Positions 19,125-26,772 of a DNA stretch of 45,478 nucleotides are shown piece by piece; positions within the stretch are counted from its first letter, which is position 1; the number at the start of each line of letters is the position of its first letter. The position numbers and the translations under genes were made by a program. The DNA comes from Candidatus Neomarinimicrobiota bacterium (GTDB lineage: Bacteria > Fidelibacterota > Marinisomatia > Marinisomatales > S15-B10). The notes beneath the pieces are model-generated. The model saw only the letters and a program-made list of their open reading frames with translations. It did no database searches and was not told the origin of the DNA. The DNA lies in contig JAZGBI010000090.1 in NCBI GenBank assembly GCA_036476315.1, positions 1 through 45,478 of the forward strand, written 5' to 3'.

Positions 19125-19628
19125 ATGCTTAAGATTCCAGTCTGGATCACATCCACGACACTGCTCTTATCTACCGCCGGTGCCCTAACCATACCGCGGG
19201 GCCAGGAAGATCTGAGCGTTGACAACGTGGAAGCAACGGATCTAAAGGGAAAGGCCTTTCGGGGAACGGCTTTACGGGGCAAGGTTGTGCTGGCAGACTT
19301 TTGGGCGAGCTGGTGTACCCCCTGCGTCAAGGCGTTTCCCGTTCTCAAACAGGTCAATGCTGACTATAAGGACCAGGGGTTTCAAGTCCTGGGGATCGCC
19401 GTCTACTCGGGAACCATCGAAGATGTGGAAAAAGTGGTGGACAAACATGGCCTCGACTACACGGTCGTGATAGGGGATGAAGATCTTATTGAGACGTTCG
19501 GAGTCATTGGCGTTCCCACCTACTTCCTGTTTGGCCGGGACGGACACCTGGCAAGAAAATATGTGGGGCAGTCCAAAGACTTCCACGAGCGGGTCCAGGC
19601 CCACATTCGTGAACTACTTGAAAAGTAA
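19125..19628 (+). CDS. TlpA/ResA-type exported thioredoxin-like protein
   Basis: 167 residues. Signal peptide or anchor at the N-terminus (VWITSTTLLLSTAGALT), then a TlpA-like thioredoxin fold with active site ADFWASWCTPCVKAFPVLKQ (CxxC near residues 66-69), GIAVYSG, and the cis-proline stretch GVIGVPTYFLFGRDG. It should act as a membrane-facing or periplasmic dithiol reductant. An AAGGAG-preceded gene starts only 10 bp after its stop, so it is almost certainly cotranscribed with the selenocysteine MerB-like gene and is a natural candidate to reduce it. ATG start with a GGAG site upstream. Confidence 0.88.
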   Translation: MLKIPVWITSTTLLLSTAGALTIPRGQEDLSVDNVEATDLKGKAFRGTALRGKVVLADFWASWCTPCVKAFPVLKQVNADYKDQGFQVLGIAVYSGTIEDVEKVVDKHGLDYTVVIGDEDLIETFGVIGVPTYFLFGRDGHLARKYVGQSKDFHERVQAHIRELLEK

Positions 19629-19638
19629 GGAGCCGAAG

Positions 19639-20490
19639 ATGAGTATCATGGGATTTTTCTTATTAGGCATGACGGTGTCACTGTCGCCGGGTCCTTCCCA
19701 GGATGTGGATTTCAAGGACTTACCGGAGGACGGGAAACGGATTGTCACATACCTGAAAAGTGATTGGAAAAAGAGATTTCGATCCACCACCATTGCCTTG
19801 GCCATGGAGAACCTCGGGATTCAGTCAGATGATGAACTGAGAATTAAAGTGGGTCAATACTTCAGGGATCATCCCGGCCTGATAAAGAATCTACGGTTCT
19901 GGGGGGCGAACAACTACATCCTGACGGATGAGGAAAAGTTGATCGCCAAGTTCTTGATCAATACCTATGAGTTCGAAGAACAAATTCCGGGCTTGAATGA
20001 AGCTGCCAGGGCTTTGGCAACGAGCGAAGAGAGGCTGAAAGGCCGTCTCGATTTCATGAGCAAGGCGGGACTCTTACAGGTATCCGGAGACGAAAAGCTG
20101 GGCTACCGCTTAGCCGAGGGCTTCCATCGGTGGGGAGGTCCTCTGCGGCATAATTTTCACACTGTTTATCTGGAGGGTGAAAAACCCTTCGGTGTATGGT
20201 GAGCAATCGATTTTCTCCTGCTGGTCAGCAGGGAGGGTTATGGTGGGAAAACGATAAGAATTGAAGATTCCTGTGCCCATTGTCATTTAAAGATTGCCCT
20301 TGAGGTTGAGGGGGGAAAGATCACTTCCCTTGACCCGGAAACCGTATGGATCCAGGAAGGGGGCGGGTGAACGGTGGATAATCTCTTCTGGTCAGAAGAC
20401 CACGTAAACCAGTGGCTGAACGAGTATCCCGACTACAGGGACATTCAACAGGTTCCCATCCGGGATTTCTGGGAGGACCTGAAGGAATGA
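19639..20490 (+). CDS. MerB-family (alkylmercury lyase-like) protein with two predicted selenocysteines
   Basis: Read through two in-frame TGAs, one frame of 284 codons gives a 283-residue protein. An N-terminal helical part (about 20-150, with a winged-helix-like RALATSEERLKGRLDFMSKAGLL segment) precedes the MerB core: RHNFHTVYLEGEKPFGVW-U188-AID191, then a CAHC pair (212-215), then EGGG-U244-TVDNLFWSEDHVNQW. U188 and D191 fall on catalytic Cys96 and Asp99 of E. coli MerB (WCALD), and U244 on Cys159 (SFCCHVHFFAS). MerB cleaves carbon-mercury bonds. The ATG follows AAGGAG and comes 10 bp after the TlpA gene. Gene callers would stop at 20202 and lose the active site. Each TGA is followed by a SECIS-like hairpin. 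Alternative, a pseudogene with two stops, is unlikely because both fall on invariant cysteines. The first residues are hydrophobic, perhaps a short signal. Substrate is inferred, not shown. Confidence 0.88.
20200..20235 (+). promoter_or_regulatory. SECIS-like element 1 (UGA codon 188)
   Basis: TGA at 20200-20202 is followed by 12 nt and then a stem of 8 pairs with one bulged G: CTCCTGCT (20215-20222), loop GGTC (20223-20226), AGCAGGGAG (20227-20235). The loop starts 20 nt after TGA, and the G and T in the loop match the bacterial SECIS rule known from E. coli fdhF (GCAGGTCTGC). Such a hairpin recruits SelB and Sec-tRNA. Confidence 0.85.
20368..20403 (+). promoter_or_regulatory. SECIS-like element 2 (UGA codon 244)
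   Basis: TGA at 20368-20370 is followed by a perfect 6-bp stem TCTTCT (20384-20389), loop GGTC (20390-20393), AGAAGA (20394-20399). A lower stem GTGG (20374-20377) / CCAC (20400-20403) can form across a 5' bulge. The loop begins 19 nt after TGA. The eight-base apex CTGGTCAG is identical to element 1. Confidence 0.85.
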
Positions 20491-21166
20491 TGAATCTTGT
20501 GTACAGAAACGTCATAATGTGAATACCAAGGCCGTATTGGGTACGATAGACTCCGAGAACCTGACCTGCACCCCAAAAAGTTGTACCAATGTTAGGATTA
20601 GGCAGCTCACTTCCTCCGCCTAATTCATACAGAAACCAAGAAATCCCCAATTTCTCACCATTTTCTTGTCACTCCCATCTTCTACCAATCTGGCAGAGAA
20701 ACCATGAATCTCGACCATTCTGGTGGATGATTGGGACCACTCCGGATGGCAGTTTGTCAGTAACACATGAGAATTGGCGCCTGACACCAAATTTCTGTCC
20801 GACTGTCTGGAGGAGAGCCTGCAACTTCCGGCTCGACGGGCCGGCGTTATTCAGACGGAAAAAGGACCCTCCGCACGTTTATGGCCCGTTTTCATAACAA
20901 CTGATCCATCGGTTTTCTATGGCGACGGACTATGCAAGGCATCCTTCGGAAAAATCCATTGCCGGATTGAGATGTACGATGAGAAATAACGTCTTCACGA
21001 AACTCATATCCATAAAGCGTATCCATATTTGTGCTACTCAGCGGATTTCTTTCCCCTCCAACAGCCTTCACATTCCGGAAGGTTCTTATTGCCTCGTTAA
21101 GTTTTACTATGACAGATTTTCTTCATAAATTATTTTTTGGCATTCCTGTTACTACCAGAATTCTTC
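20491..21166. other. Long spacer holding MITE-like unit B
   Basis: About 675 bp without a supported gene. The left part (20571-20745) holds an IS3-like end and MITE-like unit B. Another palindrome, CCGGC-TCGACGG-GCCGG, sits at about 20828-20844. Several short open frames are present but have no family resemblance or ribosome sites. Confidence 0.6.
20571..20745 (+). repeat. MITE-like degenerate repeat, unit B
   Basis: Starts with the IS3-like end CTGACCTGCACCCCAAAAAG (20571-20590). The body then matches unit D at 31060-31276 in order: an AATC/AATTC-ATAC region, GAAATCCCCA, a pyrimidine-rich run, TTCTACCAAT, GCAGAGAAACCATGA, CCAATT-like end. The end opposite the IS3-like end has decayed. Confidence 0.6.
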
Positions 21167-22189
21167 ATGAAAAATGATCTTCGGAGCAAGTTCTTGAACC
21201 GGCCTCGCAACAGGAGGCTTTACCTGGCAATAGTAATTGTCAGTGGGAGCTTCGCCGGACTTCCTGGGCAGGGTTCCAGCGAGACACCCGTGAATTTCAA
21301 GATCGCATTCATTGGCGATCAGGGGTTGGGCAAAAATGCCGTAGCTGTTTTGAATCTTATTAACTCTGAAGGGGCTGACGCTGTCATCCATTTAGGCGAT
21401 TTCGACTATAAAGATGACCCGGCCGGCTGGGATGCCCAGATTAACGCTATCCTGGGAGAAGACTTCCCGTATTTTGCCGTCGTGGGAAACCACGACAAGA
21501 AGAAATTTTACGGAGAGGGAGGCTACCAAGATTACCTGGGAGCTCGAATGAATCGATTGGACATCAGCTGGGACGGGGAGCTGGGAGTGAAATCCGCGTT
21601 TCGTTACCAGGGAGTTTTCTTTGTTCTTACTGCACCTGCGGTCCTTGGCTCGGGACATGGAGAGTATATACGAAATAAACTTGAGGAAGATAATTCGATC
21701 TGGAGTGTCAGTAGCTGGCATAAGAACATGCGACTAATGCAAGTCGGCGGGAAAACTGATGAGACGGGATGGGGAGTGTACGAGGAATCAAGAAAAGGCG
21801 GAGCCATTATAGCAACAGGTCATGAACATTCCTATAGTAGAACCCATCTGTTGAGCAGTTGTGAGAATCAGACGATTGCCAGTACTTCAGATACTCTTTT
21901 CATCACAGGAGACCTGCCTGATACGGAAGAAGACGAGGGCAAAACTTTTGTTTTTGTTTCAGGTCTGGGCGGCAAAAGCATTCGTGATCAAGAGCTTTCT
22001 GGCGAATGGTGGGCCAGTATCTACACGTCGGATCAAAGGGCCAACTGTGGGGCTCTTTTCGGAACGTTTAATTTTGAGGGTGCCCCCAACATGGCGACTT
22101 TCTATTTCAAAGATATCGAAGGCGTAATTGTCGACACCTTCGTGGTAGTCAGTTTGAAAATGCCAGAGCATTTGAACAAGCGACACTAA
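21167..22189 (+). CDS. Exported metallophosphoesterase (calcineurin-like)
   Basis: About 340 residues. Signal sequence (RRLYLAIVIVSGSFAGLPGQ), then the phosphoesterase metal motifs: IAFIGDQG (D of GDxG), VIHLGDFDYKD (GDxxxD-like), FAVVGNHDKKKF (GNHD/E), a later SSWHKNM histidine and IIATGHEHSYSR (GHxH). All dinuclear metal ligands appear present. Fits purple-acid-phosphatase-like or general exported phosphohydrolases. In-frame TTG at 21137 exists; I use the ATG at 21167 since it starts the n-region directly. The substrate is unknown. Confidence 0.85.
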   Translation: MKNDLRSKFLNRPRNRRLYLAIVIVSGSFAGLPGQGSSETPVNFKIAFIGDQGLGKNAVAVLNLINSEGADAVIHLGDFDYKDDPAGWDAQINAILGEDFPYFAVVGNHDKKKFYGEGGYQDYLGARMNRLDISWDGELGVKSAFRYQGVFFVLTAPAVLGSGHGEYIRNKLEEDNSIWSVSSWHKNMRLMQVGGKTDETGWGVYEESRKGGAIIATGHEHSYSRTHLLSSCENQTIASTSDTLFITGDLPDTEEDEGKTFVFVSGLGGKSIRDQELSGEWWASIYTSDQRANCGALFGTFNFEGAPNMATFYFKDIEGVIVDTFVVVSLKMPEHLNKRH

Positions 22190-22606
22190 TTCCATCCTAA
22201 ATAAGAACACTACCTATCCTCGACGGTAAAGTGGGGTCTCGATGAGCGGGACGTCTTTCCGACGGAAAAGGTATCCCGGGCACATTTTCAGCACGTTTCG
22301 CGGAGGCCAAATCGTGACAGCGTTGTCGACTGTCCCGCCTGGTTTGGCCTGTCTGCGAATAGGACTTTGATACAACTTTTGGGAGCTCGTCGCCTGGCCC
22401 TGACTGGAAAGGTGGTCCAAATAAAGGGACTGGCCAAGGTCATCTCGAATGTTGCCCGATAGTCGTGGGTCTTTATTCGGAGAAGACCTGTAACGAGTTA
22501 TGCCTGAATTGCCTGGGAACAAAAATACTGTTTAGCGGTTTGTGTATTTGAATGTATACTCAAATAACAAACAAATAAGTGTTGAAGTGAAAGGTGTAAG
22601 ATCAAG
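22190..22606. other. Spacer upstream of merB
   Basis: About 415 bp. A faint IS3-like-end fragment (GATACAACTTTTGGGAG, about 22369-22385) occurs. An open frame on the minus strand has no recognisable family. The last 60 bp hold the putative operator described separately. Confidence 0.5.
22545..22566 (+). promoter_or_regulatory. Putative ArsR/SmtB-type operator upstream of merB
   Basis: Inverted half-sites TATTTGA (22545-22551) and TCAAATA (22560-22566) separated by 8 bp, about 40 bp before the merB ATG. The spacer contains TATACT, usable as a -10 box. The layout resembles operators of ArsR/SmtB-type metal sensors. No intact ArsR gene is in the window; a broken one lies at 27805. Inference only. 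Confidence 0.45.
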
Positions 22607-23302
22607 ATGACAGATATAAGAACAGGGGTCACCGAGAAAATGATCACCGATTTTCTGGGTGCATTTCCGAATGAGTTTCTCAGCCTGAATGACAAAGAAC
22701 GCATGATCTCTGCCCAGATATACCGGCTTCTGACCGAAAGCAAGCCTGTCTCTATTGGGAAGGTTGCTGCTACCCTGGACATGCCGGATTCTGAGGTGGA
22801 GCCCGTTATTAAGTCGTGGCCGGGCGTGTTTTACGACAAGACGGGTTCGATTATCGGATATTGGGGATTAGCATTGTCTCAATTCGGCGACCACCGATTC
22901 AACGTGAATGGTCACACGTTGTATGCGTGGTGCGCATGGGACAGTCTCTTCATACCGCAAATCATCCAGCGGACAGCCGTGGTTACGTCTAAGGATGCGG
23001 CAACCGGACGTCCTATCCGCCTCACAGTGACACCGGAGAACGGCATTGCGGAAGTTGACCCGGAAAGCACCGTGATTTCGTTTATGATGCCGCCCAACGT
23101 TGAGGAAATACGCGCAGATGTAGTGACCAGTTTCTGCCACTACCTGCACTTTTTCAGTTCCTCAGACTCGGCTAGAGAGTGGATATCGAAGAGCGAGAAG
23201 AAAGACGAGATGTTGATCCTATCCCCTGAGGAAGCGAACGATATCGGATTACGGAAAAACCGACTCCAGTACCGGGAACTGCTAAAACCTCTTGAGGTTT
23301 AG
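22607..23302 (+). CDS. merB: Organomercurial lyase (alkylmercury lyase)
   Basis: 231 residues, matching E. coli MerB in length and layout. An N-terminal winged-helix-like part (SIGKVAATLDMPDSEVEPVI) is followed by the catalytic core: TLYAWCAWDSLFIPQ gives Cys109 and Asp112 (MerB Cys96, Asp99); TSFCHYLHFFSS gives Cys177 (MerB Cys159). The enzyme splits carbon-mercury bonds by protonolysis and releases Hg(II) in the cytoplasm. Ends normally with TAG. No merA, merT or merP is present in the window, so the released Hg(II) route is unclear. It is 2.1 kb from the selenocysteine homologue; the two are clearly different subfamilies. Confidence 0.92.
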   Translation: MTDIRTGVTEKMITDFLGAFPNEFLSLNDKERMISAQIYRLLTESKPVSIGKVAATLDMPDSEVEPVIKSWPGVFYDKTGSIIGYWGLALSQFGDHRFNVNGHTLYAWCAWDSLFIPQIIQRTAVVTSKDAATGRPIRLTVTPENGIAEVDPESTVISFMMPPNVEEIRADVVTSFCHYLHFFSSSDSAREWISKSEKKDEMLILSPEEANDIGLRKNRLQYRELLKPLEV

Positions 23303-23586
23303 CTTGATTTCACCAATTCGGCGTTGCCAAGGTACGTGCTTGGTAGGACATGGAAGCCACCGGGAAGCATGAGGCTGCAGCCTGATGGCGTGCTGGGTGG
23401 GACATCTCCTTGCTTACTTGGCCACACTGCACAATAAGCGAGACCGGACTGCTACAACGGGCGCGTAAATGAGTAGAATCTGTGGAGATAAGTCAGCAGT
23501 TCGCGTTTCAGAGCGGCTCTTTTCTGTCACTCTGAAGTTTAAATGGAATTCTTACTCTCCCCATCCTCCGAAATAGACGTGTCAAT
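23303..23586. other. Spacer between merB and folE with an extended hairpin
   Basis: A strong imperfect hairpin occurs at 23357-23400 (CCACC ... GGTGG, with an AGGCTGCAGCCT palindrome at its centre). It could serve as a bidirectional terminator between the convergent merB and folE genes, though no T-run follows. No gene seen. Confidence 0.4.
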
Positions 23587-24174
23587 CTAAGTACTCCCTA
23601 TCAAGTTGTAGAATTTTAGCTCTAATTCTGATTCTGTCAGAAAAACGCCTCTTGCCGCGCTTGTTGTCGAGACAACATCTTTCTGTTTTACTCCTCTCAT
23701 TTGCATGCAGTAGTGCTCGCCTCTAATCAGGCAAATAGCGCCCTTGGTATGCATATGCTTTTCCATTAACTCAACAATCTCCTCGGTAAATGTTTCTTGT
23801 AATTCCGGTCTCTTTGCCAGCGATTCAATAATCCTCACCAGCTTACTGAGACCAATCCCACAATCAGTGGGAACATAGCCAACAGCAACTTCATATCTCA
23901 CAGGCAAGAAGTGATGTGGACACATAGAAAACACAACAATGTTTTTCTCGAAAACTATGCCCTTATATTCAGTTGGAAAACATTTTGTGAAAAGTTCCTC
24001 TATGTCTTCCTTCGTATGAGCTAGTCCACCGAATATCTCCTTGTAACTCTGAGCAATTCTGGAAGGGGTGTCTGTGAAGTTGGGATCACTCATATCCAAC
24101 CCAAGCCCTTGTTCAAGAATTGCCTCAAAATGCTCAGCAATGACGGCCGTATCAATTGTCCTGTTCTTCTTCAT
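23587..24174 (-). CDS. folE: GTP cyclohydrolase I
   Basis: 195 residues. The zinc and catalytic ligands are all visible: VFSMCPHHFLPVRY (Cys85, His87, His88) and EHYCMQMRGVK (Cys156), corresponding to E. coli FolE Cys110, His112, His113 and Cys181. It turns GTP into dihydroneopterin triphosphate, the first step to folate or other pterins. A GGGGA site precedes the ATG. It sits alone; other folate genes are not near. Confidence 0.94.
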   Translation of the reverse strand: MKKNRTIDTAVIAEHFEAILEQGLGLDMSDPNFTDTPSRIAQSYKEIFGGLAHTKEDIEELFTKCFPTEYKGIVFEKNIVVFSMCPHHFLPVRYEVAVGYVPTDCGIGLSKLVRIIESLAKRPELQETFTEEIVELMEKHMHTKGAICLIRGEHYCMQMRGVKQKDVVSTTSAARGVFLTESELELKFYNLIGST

Positions 24175-24627
24175 CTTATTTCCCCATCAAAGATTTCGAA
24201 AATCTTACATATCTGCAGGTTGGCAATCAACTCTTAATAACATTGTGATCTTTCCCCGGAAGCCGCGTAGTAGCTCTCCTTGGATTATTGGGAAAGTTTG
24301 GCATCCTTAATGCCCCGTGTCCATCAATGATTCTGAATGTCTTTCCGGGAAATAGCCTTCCACTACATCTTTATGATAATTCCTCCCTGGCCTCCCGATT
24401 GAATCCATGAGAAACCATGTAATCGTAGGATTCTCACCCCTTCCCTTCCTCTTTCATCCTTCACCGTATTTCCGAAGAAATCATGAATCTCGACCAATTT
24501 GGTGCGTTCTGTAGACATTATCAGTCATTGTTCGGACGATTCATACATGGAAAACGGATTGGAGAGGTTTGACCTGCTCCCCGAACTTAACGTTGGTACA
24601 ACTTTTGGACTACAGGTCAATACAGAA
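24175..24627. other. Spacer with MITE-like unit C
   Basis: About 450 bp; the right two-thirds is repeat unit C. The remainder shows no gene. Confidence 0.6.
24405..24618 (+). repeat. MITE-like degenerate repeat, unit C with IS3-like end pair
   Basis: Matches unit D over GAAATCATGAATCTCGACC, CCAATTTGGTGCG, TTCTGTAGACATTAT, CAGTCATTGTT. It ends with a palindromic end pair, GACCTG (24571) ... CAGGTC (24613-24618), enclosing CCCCGAACTTAACGTTGGTA and CAACTTTTGG. The relic frame starting at ATGAATCTCGACC reads MNLDQFGAFCRHYQSLFGRF, similar to MRISQFDLFCRDYPSLCRR in unit D. Confidence 0.6.
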
Positions 24628-25545
24628 TTAATCTTTAATGCTTGCAATGTAGATTTCCGAAGCCTCATACCAAGGTTGTCCTTGAAACCACTGATAACGC
24701 GAAAACAAAAGTAAAGAACCATCAGGATGCCACCAGGGTTGTCTGTCATCTAAGGGTGCATCATCGGAAATACGCGTTTTGTTTGTACCGTCGGCGTTCA
24801 CCGCAAAGATTCTTGTATGGTCTCCATATTCCGATGCATAAGCAATGCTCTTACCATCCGGAGACCACACCGGCCAACCGTCTATCCCATCCTGATTCGA
24901 GATGTTTTCAGGATTTGATCCATCACTGTTCATAACCACAATTTCCCAGTCTCCATTCTTGAGGATTTTTCGACAAACTATCTTTTTCCCGTCGGGTGAC
25001 CAAGAGGCATACGTCTCCACTTCCGGAGTCTTTGTTATCTGACGTACATGACTGCCGTCTGCATTCATTTCGAAGATGTCTATGTTATTATCTTCTTTGC
25101 CCTTTGTTCTTGTTCGGTCAGAACAAAACAAAATACGTTTACCGTCAGCGGACCAAAATGGATGCTCGTCATGACTCTCACTGTTTGAAATATTTACCTG
25201 ATTGCGGCCATCGGCACCCATGATGTAAATCTGAGAATGACCTTCTCTAAAAGATTGAAAAGCGATTCTTGAACCGTCCGGGGACCAAACCGGTGTGCCA
25301 TCCCTGTCTGCAGCATCTGTTAACTTGATTAATACTCGCTCACTCAGATGCAATACATATATATCAAAATCGCCATCTGCATTTGACATATAAGCCATTC
25401 TTAAGCCACTTGGTGAAAGGGCTGGATAAGCATTTGTCATACGTGTTATGAGCTCGGCCCGAGGTATTGCAGATTGCGCTTTAATAGTAGAAGCATGAAA
25501 CAGAATGATTACGGACAAAAGGAACCCAAAAGCCAATCTTTTCAT
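24628..25545 (-). CDS. TolB-like beta-propeller protein (PD40 repeats)
   Basis: About 305 residues. Signal peptide (RLAFGFLLSVIILFHASTIKA), then six PD40/WD40-like repeats with words such as GTPVWSPDGSRIAFQS, HPFWSADGKRILFCSD, ASWSPDGKKIVCRK and WPVWSPDGKSIAYASE. Such periplasmic propellers bind proteins or peptidoglycan-associated partners (TolB), or sit in surface-exported systems. No Pal or Tol genes flank it, so a role in the Tol system is not supported. Start ATG 25545 is fixed by an AGGAG site 8 nt upstream. Its 3' end adjoins repeat unit C, so the C-terminus could be altered, but the last propeller repeat looks whole. Confidence 0.82.
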   Translation of the reverse strand: MKRLAFGFLLSVIILFHASTIKAQSAIPRAELITRMTNAYPALSPSGLRMAYMSNADGDFDIYVLHLSERVLIKLTDAADRDGTPVWSPDGSRIAFQSFREGHSQIYIMGADGRNQVNISNSESHDEHPFWSADGKRILFCSDRTRTKGKEDNNIDIFEMNADGSHVRQITKTPEVETYASWSPDGKKIVCRKILKNGDWEIVVMNSDGSNPENISNQDGIDGWPVWSPDGKSIAYASEYGDHTRIFAVNADGTNKTRISDDAPLDDRQPWWHPDGSLLLFSRYQWFQGQPWYEASEIYIASIKD

Positions 25546-25682
25546 TTGATGTACTCCTAAGATAGAAAAACTTGGCAACCTCCCACTCCATCATCGGATA
25601 GTATGAATCGCCCATGAGACTGTCCAGGATTCATGTTTCAACTCAAATGGAGAACTGGAAAGGAGCCATACGGTTTTTCACC

Positions 25683-26357
25683 TTAATCTTTCGTTAATCT
25701 GCCCCTAACTGAAAAGCCAACTTGAATCTCATCGTCCACGCGGATTGGAAGGAAGGGTGCTCGGGGCCGCTCTATCGCATATTCGCTTAGCAATAGGGAA
25801 GTCTCCCCAGAGACGCGGATGTAATCTCCGCTCACCTCCCATTCCACTTCCATATTGATCTCGCGCTCCACGCCACGGATCTCCAACGTTCCGATCACCT
25901 TCGATATGTACACGGTCTCGAGCATAATGACAATCGGGCGTTTTCCGAGGTGCTCCAGCTTCCCTGGCACCATGGAAAAGCGGATTCTAGGATAGGTTTC
26001 TGCCTCCAATGCCCGGTGCATATCTCGATCCCGCGGTCTGAGGCCAGTCTCCATACTGGCCACCTCGATAACTACCTCGGCAAAAGTGTCCTTTTCCAGG
26101 TTGGACGGAACCCCGCTAATCGTCCCTTCGAATCGTTCAGCTTGACCCGAGAAGTCCGGCAGGATAGGGACTACCACCGCAAAGTGAATTTCGCTCTCCT
26201 CAGGAATCAGCCGAAACGTCGCCCTTTGGGAGAGATCCACTTGGGCACTGCTCACATTTTCAGTTTCATCCAGTTGAGCTACACTCATCTCGGGCATGGA
26301 AATCTCAAGGATTATCAAGGGTACCGCCAGCCCCATCTTTAGCCGTTGGATCCTCAT
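25683..26357 (-). CDS. YceI family exported protein
   Basis: 224 residues. A possible signal segment (MGLAVPLIILEISMPEMSVAQ) precedes a YceI-type lipocalin-like barrel: FRLIPEESEIHFAVVV, FSGQAERFEGTISG, ASMETGLRPRDRDMHRALE, YPRIRFSMVPGKL, and a C-terminal VDDEIQVGFSVRGRL. The family binds isoprenoid chains (polyisoprenoid carriers) in the periplasm. The UbiA prenyltransferase next door, with a shared isoprenoid theme, is suggestive but they are not in one tight operon (about 415 bp apart). Confidence 0.85.
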   Translation of the reverse strand: MRIQRLKMGLAVPLIILEISMPEMSVAQLDETENVSSAQVDLSQRATFRLIPEESEIHFAVVVPILPDFSGQAERFEGTISGVPSNLEKDTFAEVVIEVASMETGLRPRDRDMHRALEAETYPRIRFSMVPGKLEHLGKRPIVIMLETVYISKVIGTLEIRGVEREINMEVEWEVSGDYIRVSGETSLLLSEYAIERPRAPFLPIRVDDEIQVGFSVRGRLTKD

Positions 26358-26772
26358 CTTCCTAATACTTCTTCTTGGTGATGATCTATAATCGGGATCT
26401 TTCTTACACGCAGCATGCTGAAGCCGGCACTCTTTTTATGTTCCTGAGATTCCCAGATAATTTAGGCAGTCCATTGGCTTCTTACCTAGATGCAATTACC
26501 TGGATGAGGCTTCACCGTGAGGAGCTAAATCTTATCCACTTTGTCGAACCGTACAAATAAGGGGAGTGCGAACGGCCCGCCTTGAACAAAAACTGATTTC
26601 GGAAGGTGCGGGTCATTTCGATAATATCTTCTGACCCGGTTCGGCACGAGGACCAGGGGGATTCCAGCGTTTTGGGAGACAAGTTGCGCCAGCGATCACC
26701 TGGTCGCTGTGGTACAACCACGCTTCACACATCTTAGCTCCCTCATGACACCCCCTTTCATATTTCTCCCCC
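26358..26772. other. Spacer between YceI and UbiA genes
   Basis: About 415 bp. A plus-strand open frame at 26375-26560 (61 codons) has no recognisable family and no ribosome site. Hairpin CAGCGA-TCACCTGG-TCGCTG lies at about 26691-26710. No gene supported. Confidence 0.4.

Noticed and set aside
19639-20202. A 187-residue MerB-like protein ending at the first TGA
   Set aside because: Ending there removes the whole catalytic core. The continuing frame is intact to 20488 and matches the family, so readthrough fits better.
20272-20286. CAHCH in the Sec-MerB protein as a heme c site (CxxCH)
   Set aside because: MerB-family relatives have a CxxC metal-binding pair in this position; no other cytochrome features are near.
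20200-20490. Sec-MerB region as a pseudogene with two nonsense mutations
   Set aside because: Both stops fall on the two invariant cysteines and each is followed by a hairpin with the same loop; random decay would not do this. No frameshift or other stop is present.
23357-23400. Extended hairpin as a group II intron or riboswitch part
   Set aside because: No intron-encoded protein, catalytic domain V or ligand-pocket motif was recognised; simple palindrome only.
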